From positions 310,001 to 374,000 of the forward strand of contig CAVOIP010000001.1 of NCBI GenBank assembly GCA_963696105.1: DNA of 64,000 bases. Direction: 5' to 3'. A program made the translations under genes and the position numbers. Below are positions 57,107-64,000 of this stretch, piece after piece (positions within the stretch are counted from its first letter, which is position 1; each line of letters opens with the position of its first letter). This stretch comes from CAVRTM01 sp963696105. Lineage in GTDB: Bacteria > Actinomycetota > Actinomycetes > Actinomycetales > Dermatophilaceae. Under the pieces are notes generated by a model. The model searched no databases. It saw nothing but the letters and a program-made list of their open reading frames with translations, and was not told where the DNA came from.

Positions 57107-57919
57107 GTGGCTCAGCAAGCACGTTCCCGTGCGCGGACCCGCAAGGGAGCCCGCCGTACCGGCGCAGCGGTCTGTGCGGTCGCCAACCAGAAGGGCGGCG
57201 TCGCCAAGACCACGTCGGTGGCGTCGCTGGGTGCGGCGTTCGCCGAGCTGGGCAAGCGCGTGCTGCTGGTCGACCTGGACGCACAGGCGTGCCTGACCTT
57301 CAGCCTCGGCGTGGACCCCGACGGGGTGGAGACGAGCATCAACGAGGTGCTGCTCGGCAAGGCCGACGCCACCGAGGCCCTGATCGCGTGCGAGGACGGG
57401 GTCGACCTGCTGCCGAGCGTGATCGAGCTGGCCGGGGCCGAGGCGCAGCTGCTGCCGCGGCCGGGGCGGGAGTACGTCCTGCGCTCCGCCCTGGAGCCGC
57501 TGCTGGACGACTACGACGTCGTGCTCCTGGACTGCTCACCGTCGCTGGGCGTGCTGACCCTGAACGCGCTGACGGCGGCGCAGGGCCTGGTCATCCCGAT
57601 GCCGTGCGAGATGCTCAGCCACCGCGGAGTGGGCCAGCTGCTCGACACCGTGGCCGACGTGCAGCGCATCCTCAACCCCGACCTGGAGGTTCTCGGCATC
57701 CTGCCGACGATGTTCGACGGGCGCAGCAACCACGCGCAGGCGGTGCTCGCCGACGTGGGGGAGCGCTACCAGCTGCCCGTGCTCGAGCCGCCGATCCCCA
57801 AGACCGTACGGTTCGCCGAGGCCCCCGCCGTCGGCCGCTCCATCCTCACGACCTCGCGCAGCTCCAAGGGCGCCCAGGCCTACCGGGACGTTGCCGCGGG
57901 GCTTCTTCCGCGCTTCTGA
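57107..57919 (+). CDS. ParA-family ATPase (Rv3213c/Soj-like orphan)
   Basis: 270 residues from GTG 57107 with a GAGAGGA site. Basic N-terminal tail (QQARSRARTRKGARRTG), deviant Walker A VANQKGGVAKTTS, A' motif VDLDAQA, Walker B VVLLDCSPSLG. Not next to parB, so it is a partner of an unknown cargo rather than the chromosome segregation ParA. In M. tuberculosis the homologue Rv3213c also lies next to rhlE. Confidence 0.9.
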   Translation: MAQQARSRARTRKGARRTGAAVCAVANQKGGVAKTTSVASLGAAFAELGKRVLLVDLDAQACLTFSLGVDPDGVETSINEVLLGKADATEALIACEDGVDLLPSVIELAGAEAQLLPRPGREYVLRSALEPLLDDYDVVLLDCSPSLGVLTLNALTAAQGLVIPMPCEMLSHRGVGQLLDTVADVQRILNPDLEVLGILPTMFDGRSNHAQAVLADVGERYQLPVLEPPIPKTVRFAEAPAVGRSILTTSRSSKGAQAYRDVAAGLLPRF

Positions 57920-57979
57920 GGCACCGCTGGGCGGTCGTGGGTCCCGCCGTACGCAGGGCCGGGCTCGGCACCCACACGA

Positions 57980-58010
57980 GGGGCTGCCGGGCACGCAGCC
58001 GGGCAGCCCC
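57980..58010. terminator. Hairpin terminator between convergent parA and rhlE genes
   Basis: 9-bp stem 57980-57988/58002-58010 with a GC-rich, partly paired 13-nt loop. Confidence 0.6.
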
Positions 58011-58038
58011 CCTGGGGCAGTTGTGTCGGTGAGGCGGC

Positions 58039-59679
58039 TCAGGCGCTGATGTCGCCCTCGGGACGGCCACCACGGGTACGCCGGCGGCTGCGGCTGCGCC
58101 GCGGCTGGTCGCCCTCGGCGCGCGGCGCTGCCTCGGTGCCTCCAGCAGCGGACGCCTCCGCCGCGGACGCCTCCGCCGCGGCCGGGGCGCCCGCCGGTCG
58201 CTCGCTCTCCTGGCGCGGCCCGCGTGAGCGCGACCGGCCCGAGGAGGACCGGCCCGAGGAGCGGTCGGACGACGAGCGGTCGGAGGACGAACCGCCGGAG
58301 CGCCCACGCGCGGGGCCGCGGCCGGAGCTCTTACCGGTCTCGCCGAGGTCCTCGACCCGCTCGGCCGAGAGGCCCTCACGGGTCTGGTCGGCCTTGGGCA
58401 GCCGGCCCGTGGCCGTGGTCGGGATGCCCAGCTCGGTGAAGAGGTGCTCCGAGGAGGAGTAGGTCTCCTGCGGGTCGGGGATGCCGAGGTCGAGAGCCTT
58501 GTTGATCAGGCCCCAGCGCGGCATGTCGTCCCAGTCGACGAAGGTCACGGCCACACCGGTGTTGCCCGCACGAGCGGTGCGCCCGATGCGGTGCAGGTAG
58601 GTCTTCTCGTCCTCGGGGCACTGGTAGTTGACGACGTGCGTGACGTTCTCGACGTCGATGCCGCGCGCCGCGACGTCGGTGGCGACGAGGATGTCCACCT
58701 TGCCGTTGCGGAAGGCACGCAGCGCCTGCTCGCGGGCACCCTGGCCCAGGTCGCCGTGGATGGCTGCGGCGGCGAAGCCACGGTCGGCGAGCTCGTCGGC
58801 CACCTTGGCGGCGGTGCGCTTGGTGCGGCTGAAGATGATCGTCAGACCGCGGCCCTCGGCCTGCAGCATGCGCGCCAGCATCTCGACCTTGTCCATGGCG
58901 TGGGCGCGGTAGACGAACTGCTCGACGGCCTTGACCGTGTGGCCGTCCTGCTCCGCGCCCATCGCCCGGATGTGCGTGGGCTGGGTCATGTAGCGGCGGG
59001 CCAGCGCCACCACGGCACCGGGCATGGTGGCCGAGAACAGCATCGTCTGGCGGGAGGCGGGGGTCATCGCCAGGAGCTTCTCGACGTCGGGCAGGAAGCC
59101 GAGGTCGAGCATCTCGTCGGCCTCGTCCAGCACGACGCTCTTGACGGCGGAGAGGTCCAGGTGGCCCTGCTGGGCCAGGTCGATCAGCCGGCCGGGGGTG
59201 CCGACGACGATCTCGACCCCTCGCTGCAGGGCCTCGATCTGCGGCTCGTACGCGCGGCCGCCGTAGACGGTGAGGACCCGGACGCCGCGGGTCCTGCCGG
59301 CGCGTTCGAGGTCGCCGGAGACCTGCACGGCCAGCTCACGGGTGGGGACCACCACGAGGGCCTGGGGCTTGCCGGCCGTGGCCAGCGTCGCGAAGGCCGC
59401 GTCCTTGGGGCTCACCGCGCGCTGGATCATCGGCACGCCGAAGCCCAGGGTCTTGCCGGTGCCGGTCTTGGCCTGGCCGATGATGTCGTGGCCGTCCAGG
59501 GCGACCGGCAGGGTCATGGCCTGGATGGGGAAGGGGTGGACGATGCCGACGGCGGAGAGCGCCTCGACGATGTCGGGGTGGACGTTGAAGTCGGCGAACG
59601 TCGGGGCCGGGGCCTCGGGTACGGCGTCGGCAGCGGTCTCGATGGCGGGCTCGTCGGCCCGTGCGGGGGTGCTGGTCAT
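58039..59679 (-). CDS. rhlE: DEAD-box RNA helicase RhlE-like
   Basis: 546 residues from ATG 59679. Q motif FPIQAMTLP, motif I AKTGTGKT, Ia PTRELAVQ, II VLDEADEMLD, III FSATMP, IV IIFSRTKRTA, V ATDVAARGIDV, VI HRIGRTARAG. The C-terminal ~110 residues are a Ser/Arg/Gly-rich, low-complexity RNA-binding tail with short repeats (SSSDRSSSDRSSGRSSSGRS). Remodels RNA, ribosome assembly or mRNA decay; cold-related in many bacteria. Confidence 0.95.
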   Translation of the reverse strand: MTSTPARADEPAIETAADAVPEAPAPTFADFNVHPDIVEALSAVGIVHPFPIQAMTLPVALDGHDIIGQAKTGTGKTLGFGVPMIQRAVSPKDAAFATLATAGKPQALVVVPTRELAVQVSGDLERAGRTRGVRVLTVYGGRAYEPQIEALQRGVEIVVGTPGRLIDLAQQGHLDLSAVKSVVLDEADEMLDLGFLPDVEKLLAMTPASRQTMLFSATMPGAVVALARRYMTQPTHIRAMGAEQDGHTVKAVEQFVYRAHAMDKVEMLARMLQAEGRGLTIIFSRTKRTAAKVADELADRGFAAAAIHGDLGQGAREQALRAFRNGKVDILVATDVAARGIDVENVTHVVNYQCPEDEKTYLHRIGRTARAGNTGVAVTFVDWDDMPRWGLINKALDLGIPDPQETYSSSEHLFTELGIPTTATGRLPKADQTREGLSAERVEDLGETGKSSGRGPARGRSGGSSSDRSSSDRSSGRSSSGRSRSRGPRQESERPAGAPAAAEASAAEASAAGGTEAAPRAEGDQPRRSRSRRRTRGGRPEGDISA

Positions 59680-59868
59680 GAGGTGTCGATGTCTTCCGAT
59701 CGGGCAGGGGGCACGCGAACGCCTGACGCTTTCGCCGGGTCTGCGGCCGCACCTGCGGGGGCCATGCGGGCCGATCGGAGGTCTTCGTGGGTGCCGCCAG
59801 ACCGTGCTGGCTGCTGATTCGTGCCGACCGGGCACCTGTTGTCAAGACCCAGTCTAGCGGCAGCGCAC

Positions 59869-59874
59869 TACTGT
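59869..59874 (+). promoter_or_regulatory. -10 box of probable leaderless promoter
   Basis: TACTGT, 8 nt before the ATG of the ferritin-like gene. Confidence 0.4.
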
Positions 59875-59882
59875 GTCGGTCC

Positions 59883-60605
59883 ATGGCCGAACCCCCGCAG
59901 CCCCCGCAGCCGACGCACCCCCGGGACGACGACGCGAGCGAGGGCGACGCGACGTACCGGGCGGCGGTCGTCGACCTGCTCGGTGCGCTCGCGTACGGCG
60001 AGCTGACCGCCTTCTCCCGGCTGGCGGCGGACGCCGACATGGCGCCGACGCAGCCGCACAAGGCGGCCCTGGCCGGCCTGGCCGTCGCGGAGTTCCACCA
60101 CTACGAGGCGCTGGTGCAGCGGCTGGGGGCCATGGGCGTCGACCCCGAGGAGGCGATGGCGCCGTTCATCGCCCCTATCGACGCCTTCCACGACCGCACC
60201 CGCCCCACCGGTTGGCTGGAGGGGCTGGTCAAGGCGTACGTCGGGGACGGCATCGCGACCGACTTCTACCGTGAGATCTCGGCGTACGTCGACCCCTCGA
60301 CGCAGGAGCTCGTGCGCACCGTGCTGCAGGACGTCGGCCAGGCCGAGTTCGCGGTGCGCGCCGTGCGGGAGGCGACGGAGGCGGACCCGCGGATCGCCGG
60401 GCGGCTCGCCCTGTGGGGGCGCCGGCTGGTCGGCGAGGCCCTGTCGCAGGCGCAGCGGGTGGCGGTGGAGCGCGACGCGCTGGCCTCGCTGCTGGTCGGT
60501 GGCCAGAACCGCCCGGGCGCCGACCTGGCCGAGCTGGGCCGGATGTTCGCCCGCCTCACCGACGAGCACACCCGCCGGATGGACCGGCTGGGCCTGGCGG
60601 CCTGA
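59883..60605 (+). CDS. Ferritin-like fold protein, MiaE_2 family (Rv3210c-like)
   Basis: 240 residues. Four-helix bundle with possible diiron ligands: LGALAYGELTAFSRLA (Glu), AVAEFHHYEALVQRL (E-x-x-H), and later TDFYREIS and GQAEFAVRAV (Glu/Asp). Family relates to the tRNA 2-methylthio-N6-isopentenyladenosine hydroxylase MiaE. Divergent from rhlE by ~200 bp. Substrate unproven. Confidence 0.78.
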   Translation: MAEPPQPPQPTHPRDDDASEGDATYRAAVVDLLGALAYGELTAFSRLAADADMAPTQPHKAALAGLAVAEFHHYEALVQRLGAMGVDPEEAMAPFIAPIDAFHDRTRPTGWLEGLVKAYVGDGIATDFYREISAYVDPSTQELVRTVLQDVGQAEFAVRAVREATEADPRIAGRLALWGRRLVGEALSQAQRVAVERDALASLLVGGQNRPGADLAELGRMFARLTDEHTRRMDRLGLAA

Positions 60606-60624
60606 CTGCGGTCCGGACACACGA

Positions 60625-60658
60625 CGAGGCCCCGTCCTCCCTGGGGGACGGGGCCTCG
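60625..60658. terminator. Bidirectional hairpin terminator, 13-bp stem
   Basis: 60625-60637 pairs with 60646-60658, 8-nt loop. Between convergent genes. Confidence 0.8.
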
Positions 60659-60684
60659 CTGCGTGCTGCTGTGGCGTCGGCCGG

Positions 60685-60954
60685 TCAGCGGACCTGCTTC
60701 TTGCCGGTGACGTTGCCGTAGATGACGATCAGCACGGCCGCCACGATGACGCCGATGATCAGGGCGATCCAGTCGACGCCCTTGGTGTCACCGCCACCGA
60801 GGGAGTGGTAGATGAAGGTGCCGATGAGGGACCCGAGGATTCCGAGCACGACGGTGACGAGCACCGAGATGTTCTGCTTGCCCGGGAGCACCAGACGCGC
60901 GAGGGCACCGACGATGGCGCCGATGATGATGGCGCCGATGATTGTTCCAATCAT
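60685..60954 (-). CDS. GlsB/YeaQ/YmgE family stress-response membrane protein
   Basis: 89 residues. Three membrane helices with Gly-rich packing faces: TIIGAIIIGAIVGALARLVLPGK, SVLVTVVLGILGSLIGTFIY, and VDWIALIIGVIVAAVLIVIYG. AAGGAG site just upstream of ATG 60954. A sigma-B/F-like promoter (61112-61136) and a 17-bp hairpin lie in its leader, which suggests stress control. Confidence 0.92.
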   Translation of the reverse strand: MIGTIIGAIIIGAIVGALARLVLPGKQNISVLVTVVLGILGSLIGTFIYHSLGGGDTKGVDWIALIIGVIVAAVLIVIYGNVTGKKQVR

Positions 60955-61042
60955 GGAGTAGCTCCTTCGTTGCACCCGTTCGGGGGTGCATCCTGTGGGC
61001 CGCGGGAATGTGGCTCCCGCGGCAAATGTGGCACTGATCACG

Positions 61043-61082
61043 CGACTGCGCATCTCGCCGTGGTGGGCGAGATGCGCAGTCG
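61043..61082. terminator. 17-bp perfect hairpin in the leader of the GlsB gene / after DUF3107 gene
   Basis: 61043-61059 pairs with 61066-61082, 6-nt loop, plus a GU and a GC pair outside. It may terminate the DUF3107 transcript; because the GlsB promoter lies upstream of it, it would also be the first structure in that mRNA. Confidence 0.75.
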
Positions 61083-61111
61083 TGAGGGGACGTGCTGTCA
61101 GTGGCCGGGGG

Positions 61112-61136
61112 TACCCACAGGGTGAGAGGACCAAAC
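61112..61136 (-). promoter_or_regulatory. Sigma-B/sigma-F-like promoter for the GlsB gene
   Basis: On the minus strand GTTT (61136-61133) and GGGTA (61116-61112) are 16 nt apart, the same spacing as before the DUF2382 gene. Transcription would start near 61105, ~150 nt before the GlsB ATG. The -35 element is only 4 bp from the DUF3107 stop. Confidence 0.6.
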
Positions 61137-61139
61137 CCC

Positions 61140-61364
61140 TCAGATGGTTCCGAAACCGACACTGCCCTTGCGGGCCACGCCGATGTCGACGTAGCCGAGC
61201 GTGGCGACGGGCACGATGACCCGGCGGCCGCTGCCGTCGACGAGGCTGAGGGTGCCCCCGGCGGTCAGCGCGGTGGTGACGAGCTTCTCGACCTCCTCGG
61301 CGGACTGGTCGGACTCGAGCACGATCTCGCGTGCGACGTTCTGCACGCCGATCTTGACCTCCAC
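61140..61364 (-). CDS. DUF3107 small protein (Rv3208A/TB9.4-like)
   Basis: 74 residues, MEVKIGVQNVAREIVLESDQ at the start and VIVPVATLGYVDIG near the end. Conserved across actinobacteria next to a TetR gene; M. tuberculosis TB9.4 is the homologue. Beta-rich small fold, function unknown. No membrane segment or signal peptide. Confidence 0.9.
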   Translation of the reverse strand: MEVKIGVQNVAREIVLESDQSAEEVEKLVTTALTAGGTLSLVDGSGRRVIVPVATLGYVDIGVARKGSVGFGTI

Positions 61365-61427
61365 GGCAATGGCCTTTCGTCAAAGGGGCTGCTGCGGGCG
61401 GGTGCCGCAGACGGGCTGTCGATGAGG

Positions 61428-62147
61428 CTAACCCGCCGCCGGGTCAGATCCTTCCCCTGCGGCAGCGTCGGGGGCCGCGCCGGCGACCTCGCTCGGGGCG
61501 GGCGCGGCGCCTCCGGTGGGCGCGGCGCCGTCCCGCTCGGCCTTGGGGAACCCCCCGAGCCCGCGCCACGAGAGGGCCGCGACGAGCCGGGCCGCCTCGT
61601 CGCGCGGGATCGAGGACCCCTGGTCGAGCCAGAACCGGGCACAGACCTGCGCCATGCCCGACATCGCCATCCCGAGCAGGTGGGCCTCTGGCGCGGGCAG
61701 GTCGGTGTCCTCGCTGATCACCTCGGCGATCGCCTCGGCGCAGTCCTGGGACACCTTGTCCACGCGTTCGCGGACCGCGACCTCGTTGGTCAGGTCGGAC
61801 TCGAACACCAGACGGAACGGCGCCCCGTCCCGGGCCACGAACTCGAAGTACGCCGCGATCGTGGCGGCCACGCGCTGCTTGTTGTCGGTCGTGGAGGCCA
61901 GCGCGGCACGCACCAGGGACACGAGCTCGCCGGAGTGCTGGTCCAGCAGCGCGAGGTAGAGGTCGAGCTTGCCGGGGAAGTGCTGGTAGAGCACCGGCTT
62001 GGAGACGCCGGCACGTTCGGCGATCTCGTCCATGGCGGCGGCGTGGTAGCCCGAGCCGACGAACACCTCCTGCGCGGCCTCGAGCAGCTGGGCGCGGCGG
62101 GCGGACCGTGGCAGGCGCAGGCCACGGCTGCGCGTGTCCGGGCTCAT
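61428..62147 (-). CDS. TetR-family transcriptional regulator (Rv3208-like)
   Basis: 239 residues from ATG 62147 (GTG 62153 possible). Helix-turn-helix at residues ~15-60: AQLLEAAQEVFVGSGYHAAAMDEIAERAGVSKPVLYQHFPGKLDLY, split here over two motifs. Ligand-binding helical domain follows, then a ~40-residue Ala/Gly/Pro-rich tail not typical of the family. Divergent from the MoeB/ThiF gene, whose promoter lies within the ~130-bp gap, so regulation of that gene is possible. Confidence 0.9.
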   Translation of the reverse strand: MSPDTRSRGLRLPRSARRAQLLEAAQEVFVGSGYHAAAMDEIAERAGVSKPVLYQHFPGKLDLYLALLDQHSGELVSLVRAALASTTDNKQRVAATIAAYFEFVARDGAPFRLVFESDLTNEVAVRERVDKVSQDCAEAIAEVISEDTDLPAPEAHLLGMAMSGMAQVCARFWLDQGSSIPRDEAARLVAALSWRGLGGFPKAERDGAAPTGGAAPAPSEVAGAAPDAAAGEGSDPAAG

Positions 62148-62265
62148 CGACACTGGGGTTCCTTCCGGTGTGCTCGCGCACAGGCGGCGAAGGTGCGGGA
62201 CGGGGCGCGTCGGGCGCCGTACGGTTGACGCGGTGCAGGCGGGTGATCCGCATCCTACGCGGGGG

Positions 62266-62271
62266 TAACCT
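62266..62271 (+). promoter_or_regulatory. -10 box of probable leaderless promoter
   Basis: TAACCT, 7 nt before the ATG of the MoeB/ThiF gene. Confidence 0.5.
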
Positions 62272-62278
62272 TCCGGAC

Positions 62279-63457
62279 ATGGCATGGCCACCGCTCGTCG
62301 AGCCGGCGCCGGCGCTCTCCCGCGACGAGGTCGCGCGGTACGCCCGGCACCTGCTGATTCCCGAGGTGGGGCTGCTCGGGCAGCGCCGGCTCAAGGCCGC
62401 CCGGGTGCTCGTGGTCGGAGCCGGGGGGCTGGGGTCGCCGGCGCTGCTGTACCTCGCCGCGGCGGGGGTCGGCACCATCGGCGTGGTCGACGACGACGTG
62501 GTCGAGGCCTCCAACCTGCAGCGCCAGGTGGTCCACGGCGTGGGCGACGTCGGCCGCCCCAAGACCGCCTCGGCCGCGGACACCCTCGCGGGTGTCAACC
62601 CGCTGGTGACCGTCGTCCGCCACGACGTGCGCCTGGACTCCGGCAACGCGCTGGACCTGATCGGCGGCTACGACCTCGTGCTGGACGGCACCGACAACTT
62701 CGCCACCCGCTACCTCGTCAACGACGCCTGCGTGCTGCTCGGGAAGCCGCACGTGTGGGGGTCGATCTACCGCTTCGACGGGCAGGTCAGCGTGTGGTGG
62801 GCCGAGCACGGACCCTGCTACCGCTGCGTCTTCCCCGAGCCGCCGCCCCCGGGGATGGTGCCCTCGTGCGCCGAAGGCGGCGTGCTGGGCGTGCTGTGCG
62901 CCGCGATCGGGTCGGTCCAGACGACCGAGGCGCTCAAGCTGCTGACGGGGGTCGGCGACCCGCTGGTCGGGCGGCTGATGGTCCATGACGCGCTGCGCCA
63001 GAGCTGGGACGCCCTGACCGTCCGCAAGGACCCCGACTGCGCCGTCTGCGGTTCCGCCCCGACGGTCACGCGGCTGGTGGACTACGAGGTGTTCTGCGGG
63101 GTCGGGCCGGGCGCGGCTCCCGCGGTCCCGACCGTCACGGCGCGGGAGCTCGCCGGCGCGCTCGCGGGACCGCGCCCCGACCGCCCGCTCACGCTGGTGG
63201 ACGTGCGGGGGCCGGACGAGCGCGCCATCGCCAGCATCCCCGGCGCCGTCGCGGTGCACCTCGACGAGCTGCGCTCGGGCGCCGGCGTGGCACGGGTGCC
63301 CTTCGACCACGCCGTCGTCGTCCACTGCAAGTCCGGCGCCCGCTCGGCCGAGGCGGTGCGCATCCTGCTCGACGCCGGCCACCCCGACGCGCGCAGCCTC
63401 GAGGGCGGGGTGCTGGCCTGGGTCCGCGACGTCGACCCGAGCCAGCCCGTCTACTGA
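62279..63457 (+). CDS. moeB: MoeB/ThiF-family adenylyltransferase with C-terminal rhodanese domain
   Basis: 392 residues. RYARHLLIPEVGLLGQRRLK, nucleotide loop VVGAGGLGSPALLYLAAAGVG, VEASNLQRQVVH (Arg), DGTDNFATRYLVND, zinc site CYRCVFPEP and CAVCG. Residues ~290-392 are a rhodanese domain with the active-site loop HCKSGARSAEA (Cys nucleophile). Activates the C-terminus of a ubiquitin-like sulfur carrier (MoaD, ThiS or similar) and may load sulfur. The same fusion, moeB1 (Rv3206c), is in the M. tuberculosis block. Stop and next start are 2 bp apart. Confidence 0.92.
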   Translation: MAWPPLVEPAPALSRDEVARYARHLLIPEVGLLGQRRLKAARVLVVGAGGLGSPALLYLAAAGVGTIGVVDDDVVEASNLQRQVVHGVGDVGRPKTASAADTLAGVNPLVTVVRHDVRLDSGNALDLIGGYDLVLDGTDNFATRYLVNDACVLLGKPHVWGSIYRFDGQVSVWWAEHGPCYRCVFPEPPPPGMVPSCAEGGVLGVLCAAIGSVQTTEALKLLTGVGDPLVGRLMVHDALRQSWDALTVRKDPDCAVCGSAPTVTRLVDYEVFCGVGPGAAPAVPTVTARELAGALAGPRPDRPLTLVDVRGPDERAIASIPGAVAVHLDELRSGAGVARVPFDHAVVVHCKSGARSAEAVRILLDAGHPDARSLEGGVLAWVRDVDPSQPVY

Positions 63458-63459
63458 CC

Positions 63460-63798
63460 GTGACAGCGCTGCCCGACTACGAGGAGGCGGTCCTCGAGGT
63501 CGTCGACGCCATCCCGGAGGGCTGCGTCATGACGTACGGCGACGTGGCCGAGATGGTGGGCCTCATGGGGCCGCGCCGGGTCGGCCGGGTGATGTCGGAG
63601 TACGGCGCGGCCACGACCTGGTGGCGCGTCGTACGGGCCGGGGGTCACCCGCCCGCGGGGCTGGAGGACGAGGCGCTGGCCCACTGGAGAGCGGAGGGCA
63701 CCCCGCTGGTCGGCGGCCCGTTCGGGGGCGGGCGGGTCGACATGCGCCGCGCCCGATGGGACGGCACGGCGGGCGGGGGCGCTGTCGGTGGCGTGTGA
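63460..63798 (+). CDS. Alkyltransferase-like (ATL) MGMT-family protein lacking the acceptor Cys
   Basis: 112 residues. DNA-binding wing: AIPEGCVMTYGDVAEMVGLMGPRRVGRVMSEYG. In MGMT the active site is P-C-H-R-V; here the position reads TWWRVVRAGG, with Trp in place of Cys. Trp is the typical change in ATL proteins, which bind O6-alkylguanine without repair and recruit nucleotide excision repair. GTG 63460, tightly linked to the MoeB-type gene before and the helicase gene after. Confidence 0.87.
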   Translation: MTALPDYEEAVLEVVDAIPEGCVMTYGDVAEMVGLMGPRRVGRVMSEYGAATTWWRVVRAGGHPPAGLEDEALAHWRAEGTPLVGGPFGGGRVDMRRARWDGTAGGGAVGGV

Positions 63799-63810
63799 TG
63801 GAGTTCCCGC

Positions 63811-64000
63811 ATGCTGACCCTGCGCCGTGCTCCCGGCCTCGTCGCCGAGGCTCCCGTCCTCGACGAGGTCCAGCAGGCCGCCGTGGCGCACCGTGGCGGT
63901 GTCCTGCGGGTGCTCGGCGCCCCCGGCACGGGCAAGACCACGACGGTGATCGAGGCGGTCGTCGACCGGGTCCACCGCGACGGCACGTCGCCCGACCGCG
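63811..64000 (+). CDS. UvrD/AdnA-type DNA helicase, N-terminal fragment (gene continues beyond window)
   Basis: 63 codons from ATG 63811 to the window end, open throughout. MLTLRRAPGLVAEAPVLDEVQ is followed by the Walker A motif GAPGTGKTTTVIEAV. The variant GAPGTGKTT and the location (12 bp after the ATL gene) match AdnA (Rv3202c), the first subunit of the AdnAB helicase-nuclease. Too short a piece to exclude other UvrD-like proteins. Confidence 0.7.
   Translation, partial: MLTLRRAPGLVAEAPVLDEVQQAAVAHRGGVLRVLGAPGTGKTTTVIEAVVDRVHRDGTSPDR

Overview
The window is high-GC DNA with dense genes, short or overlapping gene junctions, many GTG starts and strongly GC-biased third codon positions. It contains actinobacterial marker genes: mshB (mycothiol), the DapC/DapD/DapE lysine branch, small DUF3117 and DUF3107 proteins, and a sigE-rseA-htrA-tatB block. 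It is chromosomal DNA of an actinobacterium; a Micrococcales (Intrasporangiaceae-like) or Nocardioidaceae-like host is my guess from gene content. I see no rRNA, tRNA, prophage, insertion sequence or CRISPR array.

Layout. 1-9.5 kb is accessory or housekeeping: the C-terminal part of a P-type ATPase, a small monooxygenase-fold protein, a TIGR02206 membrane protein, a PRC-barrel/DUF2382 stress protein behind a sigma-B-like promoter, secreted M23-like and HNH proteins, a VIT-family transporter preceded by a truncated pterin-dehydratase remnant, and a Nudix hydrolase. 9.5-20.7 kb holds typA, an oligopeptide ABC transporter operon (dppC-dppA-dppB-dppD-dppF), a second intact substrate-binding lipoprotein and mshB. 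The five transporter genes are broken by roughly 70-80 single-base insertions, while all genes on either side are intact.

20.7-43.8 kb follows the gene order I recall for Mycobacterium tuberculosis Rv1165-Rv1234: typA, mshB, fdxA, dapC, (citrate synthase inserted here), dapD, dapE, LOG protein, folP2-type gene, DivIVA-domain protein, tag, DUF3117, O-methyltransferase, sigE, rseA, htrA, tatB, mrp, DUF1003, CBS/MgtE-N protein. An orphan paaX-paaG pair and two tandem PIG-V-like membrane glycosyltransferases interrupt it. 43.9-56.7 kb carries a CoA-ester lyase, L,D-transpeptidase, RIO kinase, acyl-CoA dehydrogenase, stress membrane protein, aminopeptidase P, ThrE-type exporter, MaoC dehydratase, PHP phosphoesterase, PD-(D/E)XK nuclease and BCCT transporter. 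57-64 kb matches a second conserved block (M. tuberculosis Rv3213c back to Rv3202c): ParA, RhlE, a ferritin-like MiaE-type protein, DUF3107, TetR, MoeB/ThiF-rhodanese, an alkyltransferase-like protein, and the start of an AdnA/UvrD-type helicase.

How it works together. The dap genes and citrate synthase feed lysine/diaminopimelate and central carbon metabolism. SigE with its zinc-finger anti-sigma factor, HtrA and TatB form an envelope-stress and export unit. Two envelope-stress genes (DUF2382, GlsB) share a sigma-B/F-like promoter with the same 16-nt spacing. Many genes begin 6-8 nt after a TANNNT -10 box, which suggests leaderless transcription. The features least explained by known families are two 17-bp-period tandem arrays that start at stop codons, and the patch of insertions in the transporter operon.
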